A stretch of DNA of 62,339 bases from CAZOKO01 sp964580455 (lineage in GTDB: Bacteria; Desulfobacterota; WTBG01), in NCBI GenBank assembly GCA_964580455.1, contig CAZOKO010000002.1, positions 1-62,339 on the forward strand, read 5' to 3'. The notes beneath the pieces were generated by a model, which saw only the letters and a program-made list of their open reading frames with translations, searched no databases and was not told where the DNA came from. The first letter of the stretch is position 1. Every line of letters begins with the position of its first letter. The position numbers and the translations under genes were made by a program. Of this stretch, positions 1 to 7,975 are shown one piece after another.

Positions 1-28
1 ACCATAGGACACTTTCAGTCCCTACTTC

Positions 29-844
29 TTGCCGGTTTTAATCGGCGCTCTCAAATTTAGATCTGACCACTTCTCTCCACGCCATTTCTACTTTTTCCTA
101 AAGCACGCCTCTCTCATTCTGCGAGAACCGGCAGTTCGGATTCACGCTCAAGGTGGAGAGGGCATTGAGGGAAAGTTGCTTGCAGTTGCTCGGGAAATTG
201 CACCTCAGCAATTGAAAGTGATACGAATCCTTGCCAAGGATCAGCAGGCTTCCTTAAATGACTATCTGCTGGCTGCCATGTTCCAAACCATCAAAAAATG
301 GAATCAGCAATGGAATGAAGAGTCAGGGAGGATTTATATAAATGTACCGGTAAGTCTTCGTACCCGGTCTGATCCTATTATGGGCAATTTTATCTCCGGA
401 TTCAATATCTCTTTTAGGCCTGAACTGATTGAAGAAAAAGGGAAGTTACTAAAACTAATTAAAAAAGAGCGGCTCTCCTTGATGAAAAATAACGTAGCCG
501 CTGAAGCTTTAAGCATGGCTGCGCTTTTGAAACCACTCCCATTAAAACTAAAGGTGCTGCTCTCCAAGCGTTCTTTCCACACTCAGCACCCTACCCTTAC
601 CCTTAGCAATCTCGGGATTGCAAGCCCCAATCTATCTCATAGAGACAAAGAAGGCTTCCACTACATGGGGTCGGCGCGGATTTGCTGCACAATTCCCATA
701 AATTTTGTTGCTCCCTGGCCACAAGTGGATGCCTTGATCTATCATAACTCGATGGTTATTACCCTATCGCTTTTCCGCTCTCAATTTTCTTTAGGAGCAG
801 CAGAGAGGTTCTTGGATTATTTCATCAGAGAACTAACAGAGTGA
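29..844 (+). CDS. Acyltransferase/condensation-like protein, N-terminally incomplete
   Basis: The protein resembles the C-terminal two thirds of the WS/DGAT (wax ester synthase/diacylglycerol acyltransferase) and NRPS-condensation-like superfamily. The recognisable pieces are LNDYLLAAMF near residue 75, followed by INVPVSLRTR and GNFISGFNISF, which match the family pattern vNDvvLAa / vPvslR / GN. The catalytic HHxxxDG motif should lie about 100 residues before LNDYLLAAMF and is absent. An in-frame TAG at 5-7 closes the frame upstream, and the start used is a TTG. Frame 1 of the first bases reads TIGHFQSLLLAG, which could be the missing upstream part in another frame. The gene is therefore cut by the window edge and perhaps also frameshifted. 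It is convergent with the SDR remnant and overlaps it by a few bases. The substrate cannot be told. Confidence 0.6.
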   Translation: MPVLIGALKFRSDHFSPRHFYFFLKHASLILREPAVRIHAQGGEGIEGKLLAVAREIAPQQLKVIRILAKDQQASLNDYLLAAMFQTIKKWNQQWNEESGRIYINVPVSLRTRSDPIMGNFISGFNISFRPELIEEKGKLLKLIKKERLSLMKNNVAAEALSMAALLKPLPLKLKVLLSKRSFHTQHPTLTLSNLGIASPNLSHRDKEGFHYMGSARICCTIPINFVAPWPQVDALIYHNSMVITLSLFRSQFSLGAAERFLDYFIRELTE

Positions 845-1090
845 AAAGATTTCTTGTGAGCTTATCTTCTTAAGAAGAGATCTAGAAGCTATTGCAACAA
901 GATAATTAGCAATATCTCTTGCTGGTAGCAGTTCCCGCCTGTGGGGTCTGTTTTTATAATCATCAAAAATTTCGGTATCGACACGCGCCGGATAAATTGC
1001 AGAAACTTTAATTGCATCCTTTCGTAATTCCCACTTAATAGACCTCACGAAACCGGTTATTACAACGACCTTATTTTTTCAAGTGGCCAT
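833..1090 (-). pseudogene. Short-chain dehydrogenase remnant with the middle deleted
   Basis: Read from the ATG at 1090, the frame gives MAT-stop-KNKVVVITG, the typical N-terminal strand of an SDR up to the start of the TGxxxGxG cofactor loop. It then runs straight into RSIKWELRKDAIKVSAIYPARVDTE, the conserved region after the YxxxK helix (LrkdgIkVsaiyPg.vdTe), and on to a normal C-terminus. About 85 codons remain of the family's usual 240-260. The Rossmann glycine loop, the NAG motif and the catalytic Ser/Tyr/Lys are all gone. The fourth codon is TGA. A GGAGG lies just before the ATG. It is a non-functional scar of an internal deletion that kept the reading frame. Confidence 0.75.
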
Positions 1091-1105
1091 TTCCTCCATC
1101 CAGAT

Positions 1106-2206
1106 TTAGTAGAGTTTGAAAAGATGAATAATTTCTTCATGAGAAGGGGGACATCCCTTAATGTATGGAAGATGATTTTGCCTGGCAAAATGGGCCGAGC
1201 AGCTTCCAAAAGATCTTACATTGACTGGAGAGTTTTCCATGTCGAGATGGTTCCCCGTTCCCAGATAAATATTATAAGCTTCTCTACCAAGCTTCTCAAG
1301 TAATATCAGCCAGAGTTCTTTCCTCTCACGCATAAGCCAGTTAAACCCGTTATCAATAGCCAGTATGCAGCCTGAGCAGCAGTTTCTTATATTATGCAAG
1401 TGGATATTTTCAACAGTTAGACAGTCTCCAAGGCTTGGCCTCAGGAAGGGAGAAGAGAGAGCATCGATCGTATCAATTAAATCCCCAGGAATCTCCTTGG
1501 GGATAAGATGTTTTACCTCACTGGGTTCAATACCCATAAGCCTGCAGGCAACTGAGTCTACCTGGAAAAGGTCATCTCCTGCAACCAGAACATCCATCTT
1601 CTTAGCTTTTCCAAAAGTGGTAGGTCCATTTCCTTCCAATGCCTGGATACCATCGATGATGTTAAGATCAGGCTTTACTGCCTTTCCTAATGCACGGATG
1701 GCCTGATCTATTCCTATAAAATGGAATTTCTTGGCATCTTTTTCTGTAAGCAACCCCTTCTGGTTCTTGGCACAGAGTGAAACTGTAGTTAGAAAATGGG
1801 TCTTGAGCTTTGCTACGTTTATATAATGGTTTTCAAAAAGTAATTGTGGAAGTTCTAAAATACCCCTCTCCCATTTCACTTTGACCCTGGCCACCTGATT
1901 TAAATCAACAATCTCAACACCGTATTTTTGTGCCAATGCCACATACCCGGATCTTTCAAGGGCCTTATAAGTGTCTACTCCCACAGCACTTCTCTCTCCG
2001 ATAATGAGCTTAAACCCAGAGAAATACCTGAGCAGAGATTCAACCACTTCTACTGAAGTAATGATTGAAGAGTCACCTGTGCCAATTACTACATTAGGCT
2101 TGATGAATATTCCCTTACCTTTATCTGGAGTGAACCCGACTTCTTTAAGGAGAGCAGCAATTGCCTCATCAATCCTCTGTTGTTCTACTTTTTTTACAGC
2201 AATCAT
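1106..2206 (-). CDS. DUF362 domain protein
   Basis: This is a member of DUF362, a family often fused to or associated with Fe-S proteins but without a well-defined reaction. The sequence runs IFIKPNVVIG (typical KpN motif), TSVEVVESLLRYF, NVAKLKTHFLTTVSLCAKNQKGLL (the family's lpklKtH...g.KN.kG block), then DGIQALEGNGP. The C-terminal third has cysteines at NCCSGC and in the CSAHFARQNHLPYIKGCPP region that could bind a metal or cluster. The ATG at 2206 (MIAVKK) is preferred to the GTG/ATG further upstream because the conserved region begins directly there. It lies downstream of, and on the same strand as, the heme/flavin-barrel lipoprotein, so the two may share a transcript. A pair of perfect palindromes sits in the leader. 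An electron-transfer role is inference. Confidence 0.75.
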   Translation of the reverse strand: MIAVKKVEQQRIDEAIAALLKEVGFTPDKGKGIFIKPNVVIGTGDSSIITSVEVVESLLRYFSGFKLIIGERSAVGVDTYKALERSGYVALAQKYGVEIVDLNQVARVKVKWERGILELPQLLFENHYINVAKLKTHFLTTVSLCAKNQKGLLTEKDAKKFHFIGIDQAIRALGKAVKPDLNIIDGIQALEGNGPTTFGKAKKMDVLVAGDDLFQVDSVACRLMGIEPSEVKHLIPKEIPGDLIDTIDALSSPFLRPSLGDCLTVENIHLHNIRNCCSGCILAIDNGFNWLMRERKELWLILLEKLGREAYNIYLGTGNHLDMENSPVNVRSFGSCSAHFARQNHLPYIKGCPPSHEEIIHLFKLY

Positions 2207-2238
2207 ACAGTAAATCTCAGCATGGATTCTAACAACTG

Positions 2239-2275
2239 AAAACCGGTTTTCTGCACCACGCAAAAAACCGGTTTT
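2239..2275. repeat. Paired AAAACCGGTTTT palindromes
   Basis: Two identical 12-bp perfect palindromes, AAAACCGGTTTT, lie at 2239-2250 and 2264-2275 with centres 25 bp apart, just upstream of the DUF362 start. Each could be a dimeric repressor site, or the two could pair as a 12-bp stem with a 13-nt loop in RNA. No poly-U run follows in a position that would make a clear terminator. A shorter AACCGGTT also occurs at 1051-1058 inside the SDR remnant. Confidence 0.45.
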
Positions 2276-2321
2276 AAAACATTAACAGTCTCCTATCAGA
2301 CAAGGTAACGTGATAAGGCAA

Positions 2322-3089
2322 CTACCTTTCCCAGAACTGCATAATACTAAAGCTATTATCTCTTCTCAGCATATCATAGAAAAGAATTTCTTTGGGGGTA
2401 AAGCAGGTCATATCCATTCCCCTCTTTATCATCTCTGGGTCAAGTCCAGGTTTAAAAACTTTCAAACCTTCATCAAATTGAGGATCATCTGCACTAAATA
2501 CCCGCGCCTCACCTCTCATCTGAAGGCATCTAAACGCCTTAGGACCTAACTCCTCACAGTCTTTTAATGATATTTCTGAATCCGTTGTCGTCTTAGGACA
2601 TCTGAATAGTCTTGAGTCTTCCTGTCTAGGCTGGTGATACTCAACTGCCACTTTTGAGTTCATTTTCATCTGATCCAGCTTTCTTGTCCCTTTTTCGGAA
2701 AGGGCATAAAACACCTTGTTTACAGGGTCAAGGGCAAAATCTATGGTTGTCACATATGGTTCATTATTAATAGTGGTTGCAAGAACAACGCTCTGCTTTT
2801 CTCTAAAGAATTTAACAATTGCTTTCCAGAGCGCTTCCTTATCCATTGCTCCTTCTTGTGCAAGAAATCTCTGCGTAGCTGTAGATGTAGCATCCACCAC
2901 AATAGTGTGACATTCCATACAGGCAACGGTTTCTATCTCCTGGTGGTCCTCCGACATTTCTGCACCTAAAAGAATATCAGGAACATCTTCTTCAGTCTCC
3001 TCTGCAATAGTTGCTTTATCCTTTACCCCACAGGAAGAAATCAGCATAGACATAAATAGCGGAATCAGAAAATAAATAAACTTTTTCAT
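2322..3089 (-). CDS. Lipoprotein with one c-type heme site and a PNPOx-like flavin split barrel
   Basis: The N-terminus is a lipoprotein signal peptide (KK, hydrophobic core, lipobox LISSC with Cys20). An acidic linker leads to a single CMECH motif (residues 57-61), a CxxCH covalent heme site. Residues ~75-250 resemble the pyridoxamine 5'-phosphate oxidase-like FMN split barrel (VVLATTINNEPYVTTIDF, KVAVEYHQ, MRGEARVF). It should therefore be an envelope-anchored heme protein that may also bind flavin or F420. The ATG at 3089 is chosen because GGAGG lies 9 bp upstream; the TTG two codons earlier is too close to it. A strong sigma70-type promoter precedes it, and DUF362 follows on the same strand. 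Substrate unknown. The heme-plus-PNPOx combination is unusual to my knowledge. Confidence 0.7.
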   Translation of the reverse strand: MKKFIYFLIPLFMSMLISSCGVKDKATIAEETEEDVPDILLGAEMSEDHQEIETVACMECHTIVVDATSTATQRFLAQEGAMDKEALWKAIVKFFREKQSVVLATTINNEPYVTTIDFALDPVNKVFYALSEKGTRKLDQMKMNSKVAVEYHQPRQEDSRLFRCPKTTTDSEISLKDCEELGPKAFRCLQMRGEARVFSADDPQFDEGLKVFKPGLDPEMIKRGMDMTCFTPKEILFYDMLRRDNSFSIMQFWER

Positions 3090-3179
3090 ACTCAAATGCC
3101 TCCTTTCATAAATTAAATAACAATAAATTTTTTAACAAGCCACCCAATTCTCGCACACATACACTTTCAAGGATTCCCC

Positions 3180-3208
3180 TTATATAATAATTTAAAGGAT
3201 TATGTCAA
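3180..3208 (-). promoter_or_regulatory. Sigma70-type promoter for the heme/flavin lipoprotein gene
   Basis: On the minus strand, TTGACA (3208-3203) and ATATAA (3185-3180) are separated by 17 bp. The start codon follows about 90 bp downstream, leaving an AT-rich leader. Confidence 0.6.
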
Positions 3209-3270
3209 ATATTTTTTGTTTCTTTGTCATTTCATTAGAACAACTTCTATACTAACTTATTGTTAAGTAA

Positions 3271-4035
3271 TTAAAAATCTGACACTCCCAGACGACTTAA
3301 AATATCATGAGGTGTTTTGAGGATAGGAATCCCTTTTTCTTTGGCCTCCGACAATTGCCGCTTGTTGGAATAGCCCCAGGAAGCAAGCACTACATTTACT
3401 CCCAGAGATCCTACCAGCTTGAGATGTTCCAATATATCATCAATGAAGAAAATCTCTTCGAAAGAAACACCAAATTCTTTGGTAATGAATTTCATTTGCT
3501 CTCTCTTATCAATAGAGAACTCCCTGCTGATTATCTTGGGATCATTAATAAGAATTCCCTGCGTTTCAAGGATGGCGGACACGGATGCTCTATCCCTGGT
3601 GGTAGCGATCAACACCTCAAGCTTGTCCATAACTTTTTTAAAAACGGATGTCATTTCTGGAAACACCGAAAAAAGTTTTAACCAGTTTTCTTCATCATTC
3701 TCTCTGAGTTCTGCTCTTAGAGTATAGATGTCTTTTGCAATGGCCTTTCCTCCTTTTTCAAAAAAAGGTTGTGCCAGTTGATTAAATCTTTCTTGAGTCA
3801 TGGTACGAAAATCAACACTTCCCTCTTTAATAGATTTAAACACAAAGTAGCAATCCTCTGCATTTTTTAGAAAAGAGCGTGCCTGTCTGAAGCTATCTTC
3901 CCCTTCTTTTGAAGATGGAAGGTCACCACCAATATGGTTAAAAGCCTTTAAGCCTAAAAAATACCACTCGTTGATGGTTTCGGCTATGACTCCATCAAAA
4001 TCGAAGGCTACCAGTTTTATTTGATGAGTATTCAT
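3271..4035 (-). CDS. HAD-superfamily hydrolase
   Basis: This is a haloacid dehalogenase-type phosphatase of the phosphoglycolate phosphatase-like kind (254 residues with a helical cap). The motifs are all present: motif I VAFDFDGV (nucleophile and acid/base Asp), motif II VLIATTRD, motif III Lys around DKREQMK, and motif IV FFIDDILEHL. The cap spans roughly residues 20-130. The substrate cannot be predicted. It starts only 2 bp after the PHP gene ends, so the VanZ, PHP and HAD genes are probably one transcript. Confidence 0.75.
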   Translation of the reverse strand: MNTHQIKLVAFDFDGVIAETINEWYFLGLKAFNHIGGDLPSSKEGEDSFRQARSFLKNAEDCYFVFKSIKEGSVDFRTMTQERFNQLAQPFFEKGGKAIAKDIYTLRAELRENDEENWLKLFSVFPEMTSVFKKVMDKLEVLIATTRDRASVSAILETQGILINDPKIISREFSIDKREQMKFITKEFGVSFEEIFFIDDILEHLKLVGSLGVNVVLASWGYSNKRQLSEAKEKGIPILKTPHDILSRLGVSDF

Positions 4036-4037
4036 CT

Positions 4038-4685
4038 TTATCTAATCCTTTCCAAGAGCTCGCGTTCATTCCTCTTTAGACGTAAAAAATCCTCCTCACT
4101 TAAACCTGCACCCAGGGCAATTTTTCGTGCCTGATCAGGGGTGAGCAAATCTTCCGGGGAATGAGCATCAGTATTGAGGACCAATCCTGCACCTGTTTTA
4201 AGTGCCAGCTTTGCAACATGACCGTTTGTTAAACAGTGTCCCTTCCTCGCAGTAATTTCAAGCATGATACCATTTTTCTTCGCCAATAAAACTTCTTCTT
4301 CTGTAATGAGACCTGGGTGGGCAAGAATATCAATCGGTGACTCAAGTGCTTTTAAGTTACTGCCGGGTGCTACCGGCTCTACTATGGTTTCTCCGTGAAC
4401 AACAACAACTTTTGCGCCCAGCTTTCTTGCCTCTTCAGCCAGAGGTTTTATCATCTCTGGTGGAACATGGGTAATTTCTGCCCCGGGAATAACCGCGATC
4501 TGAAAATATTTCATCAGCTCACTACAGTCCTTAACCAGACGTGATATAACCCAATCAATATTAGAAACATCAATATGATCTGTAATTGCCAGCGCCTGGT
4601 AACCTTTAACCACTGCCCTTCTAACCAATTCTGAGGGGAGTAGCTCACCATCACTTAAAAGAGAGTGGGCATGAAGATCAATCAT
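4038..4685 (-). CDS. PHP-domain phosphoesterase (histidinol-phosphatase-like)
   Basis: This is a compact PHP (polymerase and histidinol phosphatase) domain of 215 residues. Metal-binding motifs seen are MIDLHAHSLLSDGE at the N-terminus, ITDHID near residue 38, GAEITH, VVVHGE, DILAHPG and the C-terminal LNTDAHS. All the usual His/Asp ligands appear present, so an active metal-dependent phosphoesterase is likely. Its ATG overlaps the end of the VanZ gene by 4 bp (ATGA type), indicating translational coupling. No his-biosynthesis genes are nearby, so a role in histidine synthesis is not supported by context. Confidence 0.8.
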   Translation of the reverse strand: MIDLHAHSLLSDGELLPSELVRRAVVKGYQALAITDHIDVSNIDWVISRLVKDCSELMKYFQIAVIPGAEITHVPPEMIKPLAEEARKLGAKVVVVHGETIVEPVAPGSNLKALESPIDILAHPGLITEEEVLLAKKNGIMLEITARKGHCLTNGHVAKLALKTGAGLVLNTDAHSPEDLLTPDQARKIALGAGLSEEDFLRLKRNERELLERIR

Positions 4686-5080
4686 AACATGCTCCTTTGT
4701 TTAGCGTAAATCCCTACACCAATGGCGGAACCTATTCCATCTGCTATTATATCTATTACACTTGGACAACGATAGGGAACAAAAAACTGGTGAAGTTCAT
4801 CGCTCACCCCGTAAATAAAGCAGATAGAAACTGCTGTTATAAAGAGGGCTTTCTTCTTGAAGTGATAGTACCCTAAAGCTCTTGCCAAGAGATACCCTAA
4901 AATACCGTATTCCCCCAGATGTAGAAATTTATCGGCGGAAAAAAATAGAGTGGGATAGATAGTCCCTGGTATTGATGAAAGATAGAAGATGAGGGCAGCA
5001 TAAGCAAAAGGTGGTAACCAGCAGGCAAGAAAGATTAAAACAGTTGACAATCGCGAAGCTGTTGATTTTTCGATATCCAT
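4682..5080 (-). CDS. VanZ-family membrane protein
   Basis: A 132-residue integral membrane protein of the VanZ-like family. The signature features are FYLSSIPG after TM1, DKFLHLGEYGILGYLLARAL, and YGVSDELHQFFVPYR followed by a final DIIADGIGSAIGV helix. About four membrane helices are visible. VanZ homologues are widespread, and apart from teicoplanin resistance in enterococci their function is mostly unknown; nothing here points to drug resistance. It is translationally coupled to the PHP gene. Confidence 0.75.
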   Translation of the reverse strand: MDIEKSTASRLSTVLIFLACWLPPFAYAALIFYLSSIPGTIYPTLFFSADKFLHLGEYGILGYLLARALGYYHFKKKALFITAVSICFIYGVSDELHQFFVPYRCPSVIDIIADGIGSAIGVGIYAKQRSML

Positions 5081-5118
5081 TTTCCGTCTAAAGTGTTATT
5101 CAAACTTCCTAACGGGAT

Positions 5119-5616
5119 TTACATCTTGTATTCAAAATCATCCGGGGACATCTTTTCCAGCAAATCTTTCAATTCTCCCGACTCATCTGTTTTATCAGCT
5201 TCCTTAACGCTTTCCAGATTAATCTTCTTAGATTTTTTGATTACTTCTTCATCTACAAAAATAGGGGACTTAGTTCTCAGGGCAATGGCAATAGCATCAC
5301 TCGGCCTGGCATCAATTTTGATGGTTTTTCCAGCCATAGCAAGATGAATAAAAGCATAAAAGGTATTATCTTTCAAATCAGTCACTTCCACTTTTAAAAC
5401 CTGGATATTTAAACTGTTAAAAACATTCTTTAACAGATCATGGGTCATGGGCCTGGGTAAGTCTATCTTCTCCAGTTCAACCGCAATAGCACTCGCTTCT
5501 AACAGTCCAATCCAGATGGAAATAACTTCTTTATCTTCCAGATCTTTTAAGATGACTACGGGTGTATTGGTAGTGGGATCGATGATTAATCCCGATAGCT
5601 TCATCTCTTTCAACAT
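5119..5616 (-). CDS. Bifunctional nuclease family protein (DUF151)
   Basis: This 165-residue protein has the DUF151 fold: MKLSGLIIDPTTNTPVVILK, ISIWIGLLEASAIAVELE, RPMTHDLLKNVF, and the hallmark KIDARPSDAIAIALRTKSPIFV. DUF151 proteins are described as bifunctional DNase/RNase in some organisms, although in most bacteria the role is uncharacterised. The charged tail is short and lacks a UVR domain. It lies between MiaB and the VanZ/PHP/HAD genes on the same strand, a neighbourhood I associate with several anaerobic Gram-negative lineages. Confidence 0.85.
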   Translation of the reverse strand: MLKEMKLSGLIIDPTTNTPVVILKDLEDKEVISIWIGLLEASAIAVELEKIDLPRPMTHDLLKNVFNSLNIQVLKVEVTDLKDNTFYAFIHLAMAGKTIKIDARPSDAIAIALRTKSPIFVDEEVIKKSKKINLESVKEADKTDESGELKDLLEKMSPDDFEYKM

Positions 5617-5643
5617 GATTAATTACCCCCTTCTTAAGGAAAT

Positions 5644-7011
5644 TTATACGAGTTCCCCTTTCAATGAATGCAAATGAATATCCTTTATCATAACAGATAC
5701 CAGCATTCCTCTCAAATCATTTCCACCTGCAAAATTGACCGTTTTATTTGATCCGGTTTTTCCAGTCATAAATTTCTGATCTTTCTTGCTCTTACCCTCA
5801 ACTAATAACTCTTCAACCTTATGTAATACTGCTTTGTTTTTCTCCAGATTATATTCATTTTGAGTTTCTTGCAATATCTTTAATCTCTCCCTTTTTATGT
5901 CGGGCGGAATCTTCTCCTTAAAACGGGTTGCGGAAGTCATCGGTCTGTCAGAGTATTGAAAGGAAAAAAGATCATCGAATTTCACCTCCTTCATCAGCTC
6001 AAGGGTATCTTCAAAATCCTTTTGAGTTTCCTGGGGAAATCCTACAATCATATCCGAGGTAATACCGATCTCCGGGCATACCCTGCGTAACTTATCGACC
6101 TTTTCCAGATAGTTCTCACGGGTATAATGTCTATTCATCAACTTCAAGATTTTATTGGAACCCGACTGAACTGGCAGATGAATGTGTTTGCATACCTTAT
6201 CCAATTCTTTAAAGCAACGTATTAAATCATCACTCAGATCTTTTGGGTGGGAGGTAATAAACCGTATTCTCTTAACACTTTTGATGTCATTGATCGATGC
6301 AAGCAAACGGGGGAAGCTTTCAACTATACCAAGATCGTTCCCATAGGAATTAACATTTTGACCCAACAGAACAACTTCTTTAACCCCACTTTGAGAAAGA
6401 TGTTTAACCTCCTCCAATATCTCTTCTTTAGGCCTGCTTCTCTCTCTGCCCCGCACATACGGAACAATACAAAACGAACAGAAATTGTTGCATCCCCGAA
6501 TTATACTTACGTAAGAAGAAACCTTTTGAGAGGAATAACACGAAACACCTTCATCAAGATAACCATTTTTAGACATCTTGATCTCACAAACCTTTGACCT
6601 CTTCTCTGCCACACCCTTAAGGAGGTGGGGGAGTTTATTAATGCTATGCGTGCCAAAAACCAGGTCCAGGCAAGGAGATTTTTCAAATAATTTCTCTCCT
6701 TCCTGCTGTGCTACACAACCTCCCACCCCCAGGATTAAATCAGGCTTTTTATCCTTCAACTTCTTTAATCTTCCCAGGATACTATATATTTTATGTTCAG
6801 GTTTCTCCCTGATGCTGCAGGTATTGAGAAGGATCAAGTCGGCCTGCTTGATATCAGAGGTGATCTGGTAGTTGCACTCCTGAAGTACATGCACCATCCT
6901 CTCCGAATCATAAACATTCATCTGGCATCCATAGGTTTTTATAAAGACCTTTCGAGGCAGATTTTCGCAAGTTTTTTGTTTTTCAAGCATTTTAAAACGA
7001 CTTAATTCCAA
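5644..7011 (-). CDS. miaB: tRNA-2-methylthio-N6-dimethylallyladenosine synthase MiaB
   Basis: MiaB adds the methylthio group at C2 of i6A37 in tRNAs reading UNN codons. The MTTase N-terminal domain has its three cluster cysteines (KTYGCQMN, LLNTCSIRE, GVGGCVAQQEG). The radical SAM domain carries RGCNNFCSFCIVPYVRG (CxxxCxxC), followed by LLGQNVNSY and HLPVQSGSN, and a TRAM-like domain ends the protein. Length (455) is normal. The first codon is TTG at 7011; an ATG at 6990 is an equally possible start. The partner enzyme MiaA, which makes the i6A substrate, is encoded at 47281-48216. Downstream is the DUF151 gene with a 27-bp gap. Confidence 0.95.
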   Translation of the reverse strand: MELSRFKMLEKQKTCENLPRKVFIKTYGCQMNVYDSERMVHVLQECNYQITSDIKQADLILLNTCSIREKPEHKIYSILGRLKKLKDKKPDLILGVGGCVAQQEGEKLFEKSPCLDLVFGTHSINKLPHLLKGVAEKRSKVCEIKMSKNGYLDEGVSCYSSQKVSSYVSIIRGCNNFCSFCIVPYVRGRERSRPKEEILEEVKHLSQSGVKEVVLLGQNVNSYGNDLGIVESFPRLLASINDIKSVKRIRFITSHPKDLSDDLIRCFKELDKVCKHIHLPVQSGSNKILKLMNRHYTRENYLEKVDKLRRVCPEIGITSDMIVGFPQETQKDFEDTLELMKEVKFDDLFSFQYSDRPMTSATRFKEKIPPDIKRERLKILQETQNEYNLEKNKAVLHKVEELLVEGKSKKDQKFMTGKTGSNKTVNFAGGNDLRGMLVSVMIKDIHLHSLKGELV

Positions 7012-7170
7012 AAACTTAAAGCCCTTCTTTTATCTTTTTTACACAGTTAGAAACTACGAGAAGACAAAACATCTGTGTTTAAATCTAACATAAGATATAA
7101 ACACCTTCAAGAGATAATCGACATATTCCTCTGCTTCTGCTTTCGCTTTTTAAAAGATGGTTCATATACA

Positions 7171-7529
7171 TTAAAGTCTGAATATTGCCGAATTATTTTT
7201 CAACCAATCTCTCCACTCCTGATAATCTGATAATACTAAAGAGACAAGTTTTCAGAAATCTGATGAGTAATTTTTTATCTTCAAATAACATAGTTCATGC
7301 ACTACGATATAATCTACAACAGAAATTGGAGCCATGGTTATTCTCCAATTAAATCTCAATATGCTACTACTTGAACAACTGCCCCAACGTTTTTTCTGAT
7401 CTTTAATTTTTACTTCCTGTGGGATTACTCCTATTTGCTTACCATATCAATTTCTCTTAATCGACTTTTCATTTCTTTCCTCATATCCTTTTGAATATCC
7501 TACTTATCAACCCAATCAATAATCATCTT
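7171..7529 (-). pseudogene. YgjP/DUF45-type metallopeptidase remnant
   Basis: Translating the minus strand by eye gives fragments that match the YgjP-like family: KQIGVIPQEVKIKDQKKRWGSC, then SILRFNWRITMAP and VVDYIVVHELCYL, and finally KLVSLVLSDYQEWRDWLKNN. The order and spacing fit the family (RWGSCS...lrfNWRiimAP...vdYVvvHElcHL...FWklv). The gene is dead: TGA replaces the Trp of FWKLV (7254-7252), HExxH has become HELCY so a zinc ligand is lost, a stop lies near 7501, and the frame changes just before KQIG. In other genomes such genes often sit next to type I restriction hsdR genes. Confidence 0.75.
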
Positions 7530-7618
7530 ACCTTCTATAATTTAAAATAAAAGTCAAGAATTACTTAAAATTATAGTTTGTCTATTCATTTTATGTAGAT
7601 AAACTATATTTATAGCCT

Positions 7619-7770
7619 TTATTTAAAAAACACTTTATTTTTTAGACTGAGGTGACCATAAGGTGAAACTATAATGTGATCAAGAGGTGTGATATCAACG
7701 GTATGGCATACTGAAATTAGCCTTTTTGTAATATCTATATCAAATTTGCTAGGTTCTATACTCCCCAAAA
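7619..7770 (-). pseudogene. RadC/JAB-domain protein remnant (C-terminal piece)
   Basis: The minus strand reads GSIEPSKFDIDITKRL, then ISVCHTVDITPLDHIIVS and YGHLSLKNKVFFK, ending at a TAA at 7621-7619. This matches the end of RadC-family JAB proteins (HNHPSGd..PSkeDi.iTkrL...l.I..lDHiIvg...ySl.e.g). Just before it, NLLGSIEPS looks like HNHPSG with bases lost, so the zinc motif is destroyed, and stops lie upstream. Only about 45 codons are recognisable. Together with the YgjP wreck it fills most of the 960-bp gap between miaB and the acyltransferase gene. The rest of that gap shows no recognisable gene. Confidence 0.6.
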
Positions 7771-7975
7771 GGTTATCCTATCCAGCTCTACATCTTGAGA
7801 TCATCTTTTGATTGACTTACAAAAGTAGTTTTTCTATACTTACCTTCTTAAAAGCAATCTCTGGATTGCGTACATCAGTGAAGGATATCAAGTTTACACT
7901 ACAACACAAAGATGGCGGAAGTCCATATCGCTTAATTGTGTGTGTAAATTTATTCGGACAGGCAGGTTGCAAAAG

